A stretch of DNA of 64,000 nt from Faecalibacterium sp. CAG:74 (GCA_000437595.1 FR899900.1:136812-200811), one strand, 5' to 3'. Positions 26,507 through 35,149 are shown, counted from the stretch's first letter. Notes: a model not told the origin generated them from the sequence alone. A program made the numbers and translations.

Positions 26507-27181
26507 ATGGAACAGTACCCGAAGAAACTGCCACCGCAGGTGGACAGCCGTCTGCGGCACAGTATCCTTGAAATGCCCATAGAAATCCGCAAGGCAAGCG
26601 GCATCGTGATTTACGGGCGCCGCATCAAGAGCCTTGTTTTTACGACCGATTTGGCGATTATCAAGAACTGCGACGCGGACGCGGTGTTCGCCGTCTATCC
26701 ATTCACGCCGCAGCAGTCCATCAGCGATGCGATTATCAAAGCGTCCTATATTCCCGTTTTCTGCGGCGTGGGCGGCGGAACGACGCAGGGGCTTCGCACC
26801 GTTTCGCTCGCGAAGGATGCCGAAGCGCAGGGGGCAATGGGCGTTGTGCTGAATGCGCCCGTATCGAACCTGAATCTGCTCGCGGTCTCGAAGGCGGTGG
26901 ACATTCCTGTCATCATCACCGTGATTGACGAAGTGACCGACATTGGACAGCGGATTGCATCCGGTGCGTCGATTCTCAACGTCGCGGGCGGGGCGAATAC
27001 CCCGGCGATTGTGCGAAAAATTCGCACGGAGTACCCGGATTTTCCGATTATCGCCACCGGCGGCAATAAGCCAGATACCATCGCCGCGACGGTTGCGGCA
27101 GGCGCGAACGCGATTACGTTTACGCCGCCATCCGCACAGGAACTGTTCAAAGCGATGATGACCCGTTATCGGGACGAGTAA
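26507..27181 (+). CDS. Uncharacterised TIM-barrel protein
   Basis: A 224-residue protein whose alternating strand/helix pattern and the glycine-rich C-terminal motifs (SGASILNVAGGANT, FPIIATGGNKPDTI, GANAITFTPPS) suggest a beta/alpha barrel that binds a phosphorylated ligand, as in ThiG, HisA/F or phosphate-binding TIM barrels. I cannot assign a reaction. The N-terminal part (DAVFAVYPFTPQQSISDAI) has no motif I recognise. The ATG at 26507 has AGAGGTGA upstream. It follows the RelQ-like gene by 22 bases and is probably in the same operon. Confidence 0.6.
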   Translation: MEQYPKKLPPQVDSRLRHSILEMPIEIRKASGIVIYGRRIKSLVFTTDLAIIKNCDADAVFAVYPFTPQQSISDAIIKASYIPVFCGVGGGTTQGLRTVSLAKDAEAQGAMGVVLNAPVSNLNLLAVSKAVDIPVIITVIDEVTDIGQRIASGASILNVAGGANTPAIVRKIRTEYPDFPIIATGGNKPDTIAATVAAGANAITFTPPSAQELFKAMMTRYRDE

Positions 27182-27241
27182 AAAGTGCATAAAAGCCCGG
27201 CAATCAGCCATACTATCCGTATCAACAGGAGGTGTCGTTTG

Positions 27242-27673
27242 ATGCTGGGCTTTCTTTCTGCAATTCTGGCAGGCGCGGCGATGAGCGTGCAGGGCGTAAT
27301 GAACACGCGCCTTGGCGAAAAGGTGGGTACGCTGGAGACGAACGCATTTGTGCAGCTGATCGGTTTTTTGCTGGCGCTGCTCATCGCGGTTTTCTTCGGC
27401 AAAGGCAACATCCGACTATTGCCGCAAGCGCCGTGGTATGCGTGGCTGGGCGGTGTACTCGCGCCGGTTATCACGCTGACAGTGATGTGGGCGATTGGCA
27501 GCCTGACACCGACGGTCGCAATTTCCGCAATTTTGCTCTCACAATTGACCGTTGCCGCGCTGATTGACGTATTCGGCTGGCTGGGCGCGGAGAAAATGCC
27601 GTTCTCGTGGGAGAAGTGGGTCGGCGTGGCGCTGATGGTGGGCGGTGTCATCCTGATGAAAATCAAGACGTGA
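27242..27673 (+). CDS. YdcZ/DUF606-like DMT-superfamily membrane protein
   Basis: A 143-residue integral membrane protein with about five helices (starting LGFLSAILAGAAMSVQGVMN; then FVQLIGFLLALLIAVFF; WLGGVLAPVITLTVMWAIG; AISAILLSQLTVAALIDVFG; VGVALMVGGVILM). The opening SVQGVMNTRLGEKVG and single EamA-like half fit the YdcZ (DUF606) group of the drug/metabolite transporter superfamily, which usually works as a dimer. Substrate unknown. AACAGGAGGTG precedes the ATG; a TTG one codon earlier is possible. Confidence 0.8.
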   Translation: MLGFLSAILAGAAMSVQGVMNTRLGEKVGTLETNAFVQLIGFLLALLIAVFFGKGNIRLLPQAPWYAWLGGVLAPVITLTVMWAIGSLTPTVAISAILLSQLTVAALIDVFGWLGAEKMPFSWEKWVGVALMVGGVILMKIKT

Positions 27674-27735
27674 TACGGCAAACGCGCGGAAATCAGCAGG
27701 ATTCCGGGCGATTTTCCGCGAACGCTTCTGACCCA

Positions 27736-27790
27736 TGCGACAAACACAGCCATTTTTCTTCGCAGGAAACAGGCAATCAAATGGCGAAAC
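27736..27790 (+). promoter_or_regulatory. Candidate Spo0A box and SigH-like promoter before spoIIAA
   Basis: On the minus strand 27744-27736 reads TTTGTCGCA, one mismatch from the Spo0A box TTTGTCGAA. Downstream, AGGAAAC (27764-27770) and GCGAAAC (27784-27790) resemble a SigH promoter with a 13-base gap. Known spoIIA operons are activated by Spo0A-P with SigH, which is why I looked; the matches are weak on their own. Confidence 0.35.
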
Positions 27791-27821
27791 CTCCTGCGCA
27801 GAAAAACAGGAGGTACTTTTT

Positions 27822-28148
27822 ATGCTGCAATCCATCCGCGATGGCGATCGGCTGATTGTGCGCATCGGCGGCGAGCTCGACCACTTCTGCGCACAGAGCG
27901 TTCGCCGCGACTTAGACGCGCTGCTGCTTGACCGCTCCGTCCGCACGCTGATTCTGGACTTCTCGTCGCTGACGTTCATGGACTCCTCCGGCATCGGGGT
28001 TGTCCTGGGGCGCTATCGGCTGCTGCGCGACCGGGGCGGGCACGTCGCGATTGTGGGCATGAACCCGCACATCGCTCGGCTATTCCACATGTCCGGGCTT
28101 GACCGGATTATCCGCCAGCTGGACAAGCATCAGGAGGCGCAAGCATGA
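27822..28148 (+). CDS. spoIIAA: Anti-sigma-F factor antagonist SpoIIAA
   Basis: A 108-residue STAS-domain protein. Dephosphorylated SpoIIAA binds SpoIIAB and frees sigma-F in the forespore. The phosphorylation-site region is FMDSSGIGVVLGRY (phospho-Ser in DSSG, about residue 56), and the start is the typical strand RLIVRIGGELDHFCA. CAGGAGGTAC precedes the ATG. It overlaps spoIIAB by 4 bases (ATGA). Confidence 0.93.
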   Translation: MLQSIRDGDRLIVRIGGELDHFCAQSVRRDLDALLLDRSVRTLILDFSSLTFMDSSGIGVVLGRYRLLRDRGGHVAIVGMNPHIARLFHMSGLDRIIRQLDKHQEAQA

Positions 28149-28582
28149 GCCATCACAACGAAATGGAAATCCGATTTCTCTCCCTGCCCGAAAACGAAGC
28201 CTTCGCGCGCGTCGTGATTGCCGCCTTTGCCGTCCAGCTCTCCCCGACTGTCAGCGAAATTGCCGACATCAAGACCGCCGTCTCCGAAGCTGTCACGAAC
28301 GCCATCGTCCACGGTTACGAGGGCACGCGCGGCACGGTTATCCTGCGCGCAAGCATTGACGGCACGCTGCTGACCATTGAAATCACCGACAAGGGACGCG
28401 GCATCGCCGACATTCCGCAGGCGATGGAGCCGTTTTTTACCACGCACCCCGAACAGGAACGAAGCGGCATGGGTTTTGCCGTCATGCAGACGTTCATGGA
28501 CGACCTGCGCGTTACATCCACTCCCGGTCAGGGCACAACCGTGCGGATGAAGAAGCGGATTCTGACGACGCCGATTATGTAA
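28145..28582 (+). CDS. spoIIAB: Anti-sigma-F factor / serine kinase SpoIIAB
   Basis: A 145-residue GHKL-type protein kinase that binds sigma-F and phosphorylates SpoIIAA. It opens with NEMEIRFLSLPENEAFAR, has the N-box VSEAVTNAIVHGYEG, G1 ITDKGRGI and G2 GMGFAVMQTFMDDLRV, the last being specific to SpoIIAB. In Bacillus and Clostridium the next gene is sigF. Here a strong terminator begins 4 bases after the stop and the opposite strand is occupied by coaBC, so sigF is absent from this locus. Confidence 0.94.
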   Translation: MSHHNEMEIRFLSLPENEAFARVVIAAFAVQLSPTVSEIADIKTAVSEAVTNAIVHGYEGTRGTVILRASIDGTLLTIEITDKGRGIADIPQAMEPFFTTHPEQERSGMGFAVMQTFMDDLRVTSTPGQGTTVRMKKRILTTPIM

Positions 28583-28585
28583 AAG

Positions 28586-28622
28586 AAATGGACTGCTCCG
28601 CATTTGAGAGCAGTCCATTTTC
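28586..28622. terminator. Bidirectional terminator between spoIIAB and coaBC
   Basis: A 13-bp perfect stem (AAATGGACTGCTC / GAGCAGTCCATTT) with a 9-base loop is followed by T on the plus strand and preceded by A-rich sequence. It serves convergent genes on both strands. Confidence 0.88.
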
Positions 28623-29852
28623 TTATGCTTTTTTCTGCTTGCGAATGTCAAGCACCGCGTCGAGGATATCCTCAGCGAGCTGCTTTTTCGTCCGCAGCGG
28701 ATACTCGGTCTGGCTGTCCGGCGTGATGAGCGTGGCAATGTTCGTATCAACATTGAATCCTGCGCCGGGCTGGCTGACGTCGTTCAGAACAATCAGGTCA
28801 AGATGCTTGCTTTCCAGCTTCCGATGCGCGTTTTGGAGCAGGTTCTCCGTTTCCGCCGCGAAGCCGACAAGCACCTGCCCCGGCCTTTTCGCCGCACCGA
28901 CCGCCGCCGCAATATCCGGGTTCTCCACCAGCTCGACAACGAACGGCTGTCCGTCGTGCGCCTTCTTGTGCTTCTGCGGATACGTCACGGCGAAGCGGTA
29001 ATCCGCCGGAGCCGCCGCTTGAATCACAACGTCCATGTCGGGCGCAGTCGTCGTGACCGCGTCGAACAAATCCTGCGTGCTTTCCACACGGCGGATGTCA
29101 ATGCCGTCCGGCACGGGCGCTGTTGTGCTGCCCGCAATCACCGTCACCTGCGCGCCGCGGTTTCTCGCCGCCTCAGCAAGGGCAAAGCCCATTTTGCCGG
29201 AGGAATCATTGGTCATGTAGCGCACAGGGTCAAGGCGTTCGCGCGTTGCCCCTGCTGTCACCAGCACACGCAGACCCGCGAAATCGCGCTTCGGGCAGAG
29301 CAGGGAGACAATCGCGCGCACGATGGTTTCCGGCTCACTCATGCGGCCCGCACCCGTATCGCCGCACGCCAAAAAGCCCGCTTCCGGCCCTGCAAAATGC
29401 ACGCCGCGGGCTTTCAAGGTCTGCACGTTCTGCTGCGTCACCGCTGCCGTCCACATGCCGGTGTTCATGGCAGGGGCAAGCAGAATCGGCGCTTTCGTCG
29501 CCAAGACGGTGGTGGACAGCATATCGTCCGCAATGCCGCACGCCATCTTCGCCATGATATTCGCCGTCGCGGGCGCAATGGCAAAAACATCCGCGCGTTT
29601 CGCCAGCGCGATATGCTCCACCTCCCATGTCTCCGGGCGCGCGAACGTGTCCGTGACGACGGGATGGTTGCTCAGCGTTTCAAACGTCAGCGGCTGCACA
29701 AACTGCGCCGCGTTTTTCGTCATGATGACGTGCGTCTCCACGCCGAGCTTGCGCAGACGGGAGACAATTTCGCAGCTCTTGTAGACCGCGATGCCGCCCG
29801 TTACGCCCAGCACCACATGCCGCCCGCGCACGTCGGGAAGTTCACAGCACAT
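28623..29852 (-). CDS. coaBC: Bifunctional phosphopantothenoylcysteine decarboxylase/synthetase CoaBC
   Basis: Makes 4'-phosphopantetheine on the way to coenzyme A. The N-terminal CoaC flavoprotein domain has VVLGVTGGIAVYKS, the catalytic His in WEVEHIALAKRAD, and the substrate-clamp PAMNTGMW. The C-terminal CoaB domain has LVTAGATRERLDPVRY, NDSSGKMGFALAEAA and FAAETENL. At 409 residues it is full length. It overlaps rpoZ by 11 bases and is the last gene of the yicC-gmk-rpoZ-coaBC operon. Confidence 0.96.
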   Translation of the reverse strand: MCCELPDVRGRHVVLGVTGGIAVYKSCEIVSRLRKLGVETHVIMTKNAAQFVQPLTFETLSNHPVVTDTFARPETWEVEHIALAKRADVFAIAPATANIMAKMACGIADDMLSTTVLATKAPILLAPAMNTGMWTAAVTQQNVQTLKARGVHFAGPEAGFLACGDTGAGRMSEPETIVRAIVSLLCPKRDFAGLRVLVTAGATRERLDPVRYMTNDSSGKMGFALAEAARNRGAQVTVIAGSTTAPVPDGIDIRRVESTQDLFDAVTTTAPDMDVVIQAAAPADYRFAVTYPQKHKKAHDGQPFVVELVENPDIAAAVGAAKRPGQVLVGFAAETENLLQNAHRKLESKHLDLIVLNDVSQPGAGFNVDTNIATLITPDSQTEYPLRTKKQLAEDILDAVLDIRKQKKA

Positions 29853-30075
29853 CGACGTCCTGATCCTCGTTTTCGTCGTTCGGTTCGTCGTAGGTAATCA
29901 GACCACGGTTGATTTCCTCCACCGCCGTCTTAAGCGGCTTCATGCCTTCATTGTCCAGCAGGGGCTTGCTGCCGCCGATAATCTGACGGCCGCGCTTGCT
30001 CGCCTCCACCACGAGGGTATAGCGGGAATCAGCGTGCTTGAGCAGCTCCAGAACGCAGGGTTCGACAATCGACAT
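29842..30075 (-). CDS. rpoZ: RNA polymerase omega subunit
   Basis: A 77-residue omega subunit that helps assemble RNA polymerase. The conserved core DSRYTLVVEASKRGRQI and KPLKTAVEEINRGLITY are present, with a short acidic tail. AAAGGAGG lies before the ATG. The order gmk-rpoZ-coaBC is the standard Bacillota one. Confidence 0.95.
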   Translation of the reverse strand: MSIVEPCVLELLKHADSRYTLVVEASKRGRQIIGGSKPLLDNEGMKPLKTAVEEINRGLITYDEPNDENEDQDVDVL

Positions 30076-30099
30076 AGGGTGTTCCTCCTTTTATGTTCA

Positions 30100-30113
30100 G
30101 CCGCAATTGCGGC
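30100..30113. repeat. 14-bp perfect palindrome between gmk and rpoZ
   Basis: GCCGCAATTGCGGC lies in the 54-base gmk-rpoZ gap. There is no T tract behind it, so it is more likely an mRNA hairpin or processing site than a terminator. Confidence 0.5.
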
Positions 30114-30129
30114 AGGAAACGCTTTTATC

Positions 30130-30732
30130 TTACTCCGGGATTTCAACGGTGTAGCGCGCCGTGTTGTAGCGCTCCGCCTCGATGATGCCTGCAATCCGCG
30201 CAGCACAGGCGGCTACGTCATCGTTGATGACATTGTAGCGGTAGTGATTTTTGAGGGCGATTTCGCGCACGGCGATTTCCTGCCGCATGGCGATCTGCTC
30301 CGGCGATTCCGTGCCGCGCCCTTCCAGACGGCGGTGCAGCTCCGACATGCTCGGCGGCAGGATGAAGATGCTCACGCAGTCCTTCTCGCGCGCAATCACC
30401 TGCTCCGCGCCCTGCACGTCAATATCCAGTACGACATTCTGCCCCTGCGCCAAGCGGCGGCTAACCTCACTGCGGAGCGTGCCGTAGTGGTGAGCGAACA
30501 CCGGCGCATACTCAATGAACTCATCGTTTTCGACGCGGCGCGCAAATTCCTCTTCGCTGATGAAGTAATATTCGCGCCCGTTTTCCTCGCCCGGACGGGG
30601 CGAACGGGTCGTTGCGCTGACAGAAAAAACCAGTGAATCGTCATGCGCCATCAATTCCTTGATGACGGTGCCCTTCCCGGTGCCGGACGCGCCGGAAATG
30701 ACCAGCAGCATACCCTTTCGTGCTTCACTCAT
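30130..30732 (-). CDS. gmk: Guanylate kinase
   Basis: Converts GMP to GDP. The P-loop is ISGASGTGKGT (about residues 11-21), followed by SVSATTRSPRPGEENG, YYFISEEEF and the GMP-binding DIDVQGAEQV, then IFILPPS. The 200-residue length is typical. The ATG at 30732 was chosen for its AAGGGGA ribosome site and because the protein then starts a few residues before the first strand. It follows yicC by 25 bases. Confidence 0.96.
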   Translation of the reverse strand: MSEARKGMLLVISGASGTGKGTVIKELMAHDDSLVFSVSATTRSPRPGEENGREYYFISEEEFARRVENDEFIEYAPVFAHHYGTLRSEVSRRLAQGQNVVLDIDVQGAEQVIAREKDCVSIFILPPSMSELHRRLEGRGTESPEQIAMRQEIAVREIALKNHYRYNVINDDVAACAARIAGIIEAERYNTARYTVEIPE

Positions 30733-30757
30733 GTTGCCATTCCCCTTCATGCTGGTA

Positions 30758-31627
30758 TCACACCGCATTTTGAATCTGTTCGCGCATCTTTTCAATCTCG
30801 CTCTTGAGATTGACGACGTTCTGCGCCATTTGCGCGTCGGAGCATTTGCTGCCAATGGTGTTGGCTTCGCGGTTCATTTCCTGAATCAGGAAATCCATCT
30901 TCTTGCCCGTTTCGCCGGATACATCCAGATACACATGCATCTGCGCGATGTGGCTTTCGAGGCGCGACAATTCCTCGTCGATGGCGCATTTGTCCGCCAT
31001 CAGCGCAACCTCCTGTGCCAGCCGCGCCGGGTCAACGGGTTCAATCGGCAGACGCGCCAGCCGTTCGGTCAGGCGCAGCCGGTATTCCTCCACCACCTGC
31101 GGGGCACGCGACGCAATCTGCTCCCGCAGCGCCGCCGCCGCATCCAGGTGCACCTGCAAATCATCCCGCAGATGTGTCCCTTCGCGGATGCGCATGTCCG
31201 TGAGGTGCTGCATCGCCAGCGCCGTCACTTCGCGGCACTGTGCGGTGAGTGCTTCTTCATCCAGCGCACGTTCCGTCACAGTCGTCACGCCGTCGAGCTG
31301 CATCAGGCGGCTGACGGTCAGGTCATTCGCCGCGCCCGTCGCCGCTTGCAGCGTATTTGCCGCCTGCATGTACGCCGCGGCAAGCGTCTCATCCACCGTC
31401 ACATCGCTGTCAGAACCGCTGATGCGCCGGAGTGTCAGCTGCACGTCCACATGTCCGCGGCAAAGCGGCGCAAGCGTCTTGCGAATCGTTTCCTCCAGGA
31501 AGGTCAGACCGCGACCGAGCCGCATGGACAAGTCCAGAAAGCGATGGTTCACCGCCCGAAGCTCCACTGTCATCTCCCAGTCGCCCTGGCGAGATGTCTC
31601 CTTGCCATATCCGGTCATGCTCTGCAT
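30758..31627 (-). CDS. yicC: YicC family endoribonuclease
   Basis: A 289-residue YicC/YloC protein; family members have been shown to be RNases. The N-terminal signature MQSMTGYGKE and WEMTVELRAVNHRFLDL are present, and the C-terminal DUF1732 ends in GKKMDFLIQEMNREANTIGSK. The start at 31627 (GGGGAGGG 8 bases upstream) gives the family-standard N-terminus. Usually remA lies between yicC and gmk; here the gap is only 25 bases. Confidence 0.95.
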   Translation of the reverse strand: MQSMTGYGKETSRQGDWEMTVELRAVNHRFLDLSMRLGRGLTFLEETIRKTLAPLCRGHVDVQLTLRRISGSDSDVTVDETLAAAYMQAANTLQAATGAANDLTVSRLMQLDGVTTVTERALDEEALTAQCREVTALAMQHLTDMRIREGTHLRDDLQVHLDAAAALREQIASRAPQVVEEYRLRLTERLARLPIEPVDPARLAQEVALMADKCAIDEELSRLESHIAQMHVYLDVSGETGKKMDFLIQEMNREANTIGSKCSDAQMAQNVVNLKSEIEKMREQIQNAV

Positions 31628-31655
31628 CCGGCAATCCCTCCCCTTCAGAAAATTT

Positions 31656-31684
31656 ATTATACCACGTCCCGCCGCACTTTGCAA
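31656..31684 (-). promoter_or_regulatory. Sigma-A promoter of yicC-gmk-rpoZ-coaBC
   Basis: On the minus strand, TTGCAA (31684-31679) and TATAAT (31661-31656) are separated by 17 bases, about 30 bases before the yicC start. Confidence 0.85.
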
Positions 31685-31730
31685 GTAGTTTCCCGTATTT
31701 GCGCGACTTCAGCTTTTTCGCATTGCAATC

Positions 31731-31759
31731 TTGACACGCAGTCGGTACGGTGTTATACT
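31731..31759 (+). promoter_or_regulatory. Sigma-A promoter of brnQ
   Basis: TTGACA (31731-31736) and TATACT (31754-31759) are separated by 17 bases. It diverges from the yicC promoter. Confidence 0.87.
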
Positions 31760-31827
31760 TTGGAACATCCGCGTATGTTTTTTCTTTGTTTTTCGCCAAT
31801 TTGTCATGCGCAGGGAGGATGCAGCCC

Positions 31828-33144
31828 ATGAAACTCGACCGGAAGAAAATGCTGCTCATCAGCTTCATGCTCTTTTCACTCTTTTTCGGTGCGGGAAATT
31901 TGATTTTCCCGCCTTTTTTAGGGCAGAACGCGGGCAGCAGCACTGTCAGCGCCATGCTGGGTTTTCTCGCGACAGCGGTGATTCTGCCAGTGCTGGGCGT
32001 CATCGTTGTGGCGCGGTTCGACGGGCTGGAGCAGCTCGCACAGCACGCGGGGAAGAAGTTCTCCCTGATTTTCACCGTCCTCATCTACCTGTCGATTGGG
32101 CCGGGGCTGGGCATTCCGCGCGCGGCATCCGTGCCGTTTGAGATGGCGGTCGCGCCGTATCTGCCGCAGGACGCGAACATCCGCGTGTGGATGGTGGTGT
32201 ATTCGCTGGTGTTCTTCCTGGTTGCACTGTGGCTGTGCATGACGCCGGGCAAACTCGTCAGCCGCATTGGAAATTTTCTCACGCCGTCGCTGCTGATTCT
32301 GCTCGTGTTTCTCTTCATCAGCTTTCTGTTCCGCGGTCAGGTCAACATTGCCGCGCCGCAGACGGAATACAGCGCCGCCCCGTTCCTCAAAGGCTTCTCC
32401 GAAGGCTACCAGACGATGGACACGATTGCCGCGCTGAATTTCGGCTTAGTGATTGCCACGACGCTGGGCAGCTTCGGGCTGACGCAGCGCAAGGATGTAC
32501 TGCGTCACACGGTTAAGGCTGGGCTTTTCGCCGGATTGATTCTCTCCGCCGTCTACATGATGCTCAGCTACATGGGCATGTGCTCCTCCGGCGTGTACGA
32601 CATTCAGGAGAACGGCGCGTGGACGCTGCGGTGCATCGTTTTCCAGCTCTTCGGCGAACCCGGCGCGTATCTGCTCGCCGCCATCTTCACGCTCGCCTGC
32701 CTGACGACGTGTGTCGGGCTGATTAACTCCATCTCGCAGTATTTCTCGCACCTTTTCTCCCGCATCAGCTACCGCAAGTGGGTCTTTCTCATTATTGGCT
32801 TTTCCTTCCTGATTTGCGATCTGGGTCTGACGGTCATTTTGAGCATTTCCATCCCGATTCTGAACGCCATCTATCCGATTGCGATTGTGCTGATTCTGCT
32901 GGGCATAACGCACCGCGTGTGGGCAAAGAACCGCTATGTCTACCCGATTGTTGTCGCCGGGACGGGCGTCGTCAGCGTGCTGTACGCGCTGGACACACTG
33001 CACCTGCCACTGGGCATCCTCGGCACCCTCTGTCACGCGCTGCCGCTGTATGAGCACGGCTTCGGCTGGGTGAGCGTCGCGCTGGCGATGCTGCTGATTG
33101 CCCTGCCGATGCCGCGAATCTTCGCAAAGCAGAAGCGCGCTTGA
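31828..33144 (+). CDS. brnQ: Branched-chain amino acid transporter BrnQ
   Basis: A 438-residue permease of the LIVCS family importing Leu/Ile/Val with sodium or protons. About twelve membrane helices are visible. The family start LFSLFFGAGNLIFPPFLG and the motif IYLSIGPGLGIPRAASVPFEM near residue 90 are diagnostic. The ATG at 31828 has AGGGAGG 8 bases upstream, and the protein then opens with KLDRKKMLLIS. It has its own promoter. The stop codon overlaps the -35 box of the next gene. Confidence 0.94.
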   Translation: MKLDRKKMLLISFMLFSLFFGAGNLIFPPFLGQNAGSSTVSAMLGFLATAVILPVLGVIVVARFDGLEQLAQHAGKKFSLIFTVLIYLSIGPGLGIPRAASVPFEMAVAPYLPQDANIRVWMVVYSLVFFLVALWLCMTPGKLVSRIGNFLTPSLLILLVFLFISFLFRGQVNIAAPQTEYSAAPFLKGFSEGYQTMDTIAALNFGLVIATTLGSFGLTQRKDVLRHTVKAGLFAGLILSAVYMMLSYMGMCSSGVYDIQENGAWTLRCIVFQLFGEPGAYLLAAIFTLACLTTCVGLINSISQYFSHLFSRISYRKWVFLIIGFSFLICDLGLTVILSISIPILNAIYPIAIVLILLGITHRVWAKNRYVYPIVVAGTGVVSVLYALDTLHLPLGILGTLCHALPLYEHGFGWVSVALAMLLIALPMPRIFAKQKRA

Positions 33145-33169
33145 CAATTTCGGCGACTTCCTATACAAT
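33141..33169 (+). promoter_or_regulatory. Sigma-A promoter of the ygiQ-like gene
   Basis: TTGACA (33141-33146) and TACAAT (33164-33169) are separated by 17 bases. The -35 contains the brnQ stop codon. Confidence 0.8.
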
Positions 33170-33201
33170 AGAAGCGTATGATATAAGGGAGCGAGTGACC
33201 C

Positions 33202-35139
33202 ATGAATACTCTTAACAAGACTTTTCTGCCCGTGACGCTGGACGAATGCCACGCGCGCGGCTGGGATGCGCCCGACTTTGTGTATGTCTGCGGCGACGCG
33301 TATGTAGATCACCCGTCGTTCGGGCTGGCGATTATCAGCCGCATTCTGGAGAAGGCAGGCTATCGCGTGGCAATGCTCTGTCTGCCGCCGTGGCAGGATG
33401 CTTCCGCGTTCAAGCAGTTCGGCAAGCCCCGGCTTGGCTTTCTGGTGTCCGCGGGCGTGATTGACAGCATGGTCAACCACTATACCGTCGCGAAAAAGCG
33501 CCGCCACGACGATGCCTACGCCCCCGGCGGCAAAGGCTTCATGCGCCCCGACCGCGCGACCATCGTCTACTGCAACCGAATCCGGCAGGCGTACCGCGAT
33601 GTGCCGATTCTCATCGGCGGCGTGGAAGCGAGCCTCCGCCGTTTCTCCCACTATGACTATTGGGACGACAAGGTGCGCCACAGTATTCTGGTGGACTCCG
33701 GTGCGACGCTGCTGATGTACGGCATGGGCGAAACGAGCATCATCGAATGCGCAAACTGGGTGGCGGACGGCATGAATCCGGCAGAACTGCCGAAAATGCG
33801 CGGCATCTGCTACATGAGCAAGACGCCTGACCCGACGTGCGTTCAGCTGCCAAGCCATCAGGAGGTCAGTACCGACAAGCGCAAGTACGCCGAAGCGTTC
33901 GTCATCCAGTACGACGAGCAGGACCCGATTCGCGGCAAGCGCATGTGTCAGCAGCAGGACACGGATCGGTATCTGATACAGAATCAGCCGTGCCTGCCGC
34001 TGAGCCGTGAAGCCCTCGACGCGGTGTACGACCTGCCCTACACGCGCACTTATCACCCGATGTACAAGGCGGAAGGCGGCATCCCAGCGCTGCAGGAGGT
34101 CGAATTCTCGATTGCCTCCACGCGCGGATGCTTCGGCTCGTGCAATTTCTGTGCCATCACGTTCCATCAGGGGCGCATCATCCAGAGCCGCAGCCCCGAA
34201 AGCATCCTCCGCGAAGGGCAGCTGCTGACACAGCTGCCGAATTTCAAGGGCTATATTCACGATGTCGGCGGCCCGACGGCGAATTTCCGCAAGCCTGCGT
34301 GTCCAAATCAGCTGAAAGTCGGCGCGTGCAAGCATCGGCAGTGCCTGTTCCCGCAGCCGTGCAAGAACTTGCAGGTTGATCACGAGGAATTTCTGTCCAT
34401 CCTCAAGCAGCTCCGCGAGCTGCCGAAGGTGAAGAAGGTGTTCGTCCGCAGCGGCCTGCGCTACGACTACATCATGTCCGACAAGAACCCGACGCGCTTC
34501 CTGCGCGAATTCTGCAAGTACAACGTGTCGGGGCAGCTGAAAGTCGCGCCGGAACATGTCTGCCCGTATGTACTTGACCGCATGGGCAAGCCGCGCCGCG
34601 AGCTGTACGACGCATTCGTCGCGCGGTATCAGCAGGTGAACGAGCAGTTGGGCTTAAAGCAGTACTTAATCCCCTACCTGATGAGCAGCCACCCCGGCAG
34701 CGACCTGAACGCCGCGATTGAGCTGGCGTGCTACCTGCGCGACACGGGGTTCTACCCGGAGCAGGTGCAGGACTTCTACCCGACGCCCGGCACGCTTTCG
34801 ACGTGCATGTTCTATACCGGGCTTGACCCGCGCACCATGCAGCCCGTTTTCGTCGCGCGGTCGCCGGAGGAAAAGGCGATGCAGCGCGCGCTGATGCAGT
34901 ACAAGAATCCGCAGAATCAGCCGCTGGTGCGCAAGGCGCTTCGGATTGCGAGGCGCGAAGACCTGATTGGCTACGGCAAGCAATGCCTTGTGCCGCCGGA
35001 GCGCGATATGCGGGACGATCGCTATCCAACGCGTCCGGGCGACAATCCAGCGCACGCGCGCAAGGCGATTCGCCACCCCGACAAGCGGCAGCAAAACAGC
35101 GAAAAGCCGCAGAACCGCCGTCAACGGAGAGGATACTAA
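33202..35139 (+). CDS. ygiQ: YgiQ family radical SAM protein
   Basis: A 645-residue radical-SAM enzyme of the YgiQ (UPF0313) family, reaction unknown. The N-terminal B12-binding-like part carries DFVYVCGDAYVDHPSFG, VSAGVIDSMVNHYT and IGGVEASLRRFSHYDYW. The cluster motif is STRGCFGSCNFCAI (C-x3-C-x2-C, about residue 308). Then GYIHDVGGPTANF and a second Cys set, CKHRQCLFPQPC. The basic C-terminal tail (QQNSEKPQNRRQRRGY) is short. AGGGAGCGAG precedes the ATG. Confidence 0.94.
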   Translation: MNTLNKTFLPVTLDECHARGWDAPDFVYVCGDAYVDHPSFGLAIISRILEKAGYRVAMLCLPPWQDASAFKQFGKPRLGFLVSAGVIDSMVNHYTVAKKRRHDDAYAPGGKGFMRPDRATIVYCNRIRQAYRDVPILIGGVEASLRRFSHYDYWDDKVRHSILVDSGATLLMYGMGETSIIECANWVADGMNPAELPKMRGICYMSKTPDPTCVQLPSHQEVSTDKRKYAEAFVIQYDEQDPIRGKRMCQQQDTDRYLIQNQPCLPLSREALDAVYDLPYTRTYHPMYKAEGGIPALQEVEFSIASTRGCFGSCNFCAITFHQGRIIQSRSPESILREGQLLTQLPNFKGYIHDVGGPTANFRKPACPNQLKVGACKHRQCLFPQPCKNLQVDHEEFLSILKQLRELPKVKKVFVRSGLRYDYIMSDKNPTRFLREFCKYNVSGQLKVAPEHVCPYVLDRMGKPRRELYDAFVARYQQVNEQLGLKQYLIPYLMSSHPGSDLNAAIELACYLRDTGFYPEQVQDFYPTPGTLSTCMFYTGLDPRTMQPVFVARSPEEKAMQRALMQYKNPQNQPLVRKALRIARREDLIGYGKQCLVPPERDMRDDRYPTRPGDNPAHARKAIRHPDKRQQNSEKPQNRRQRRGY

Positions 35140-35149
35140 TTGCATAAAG

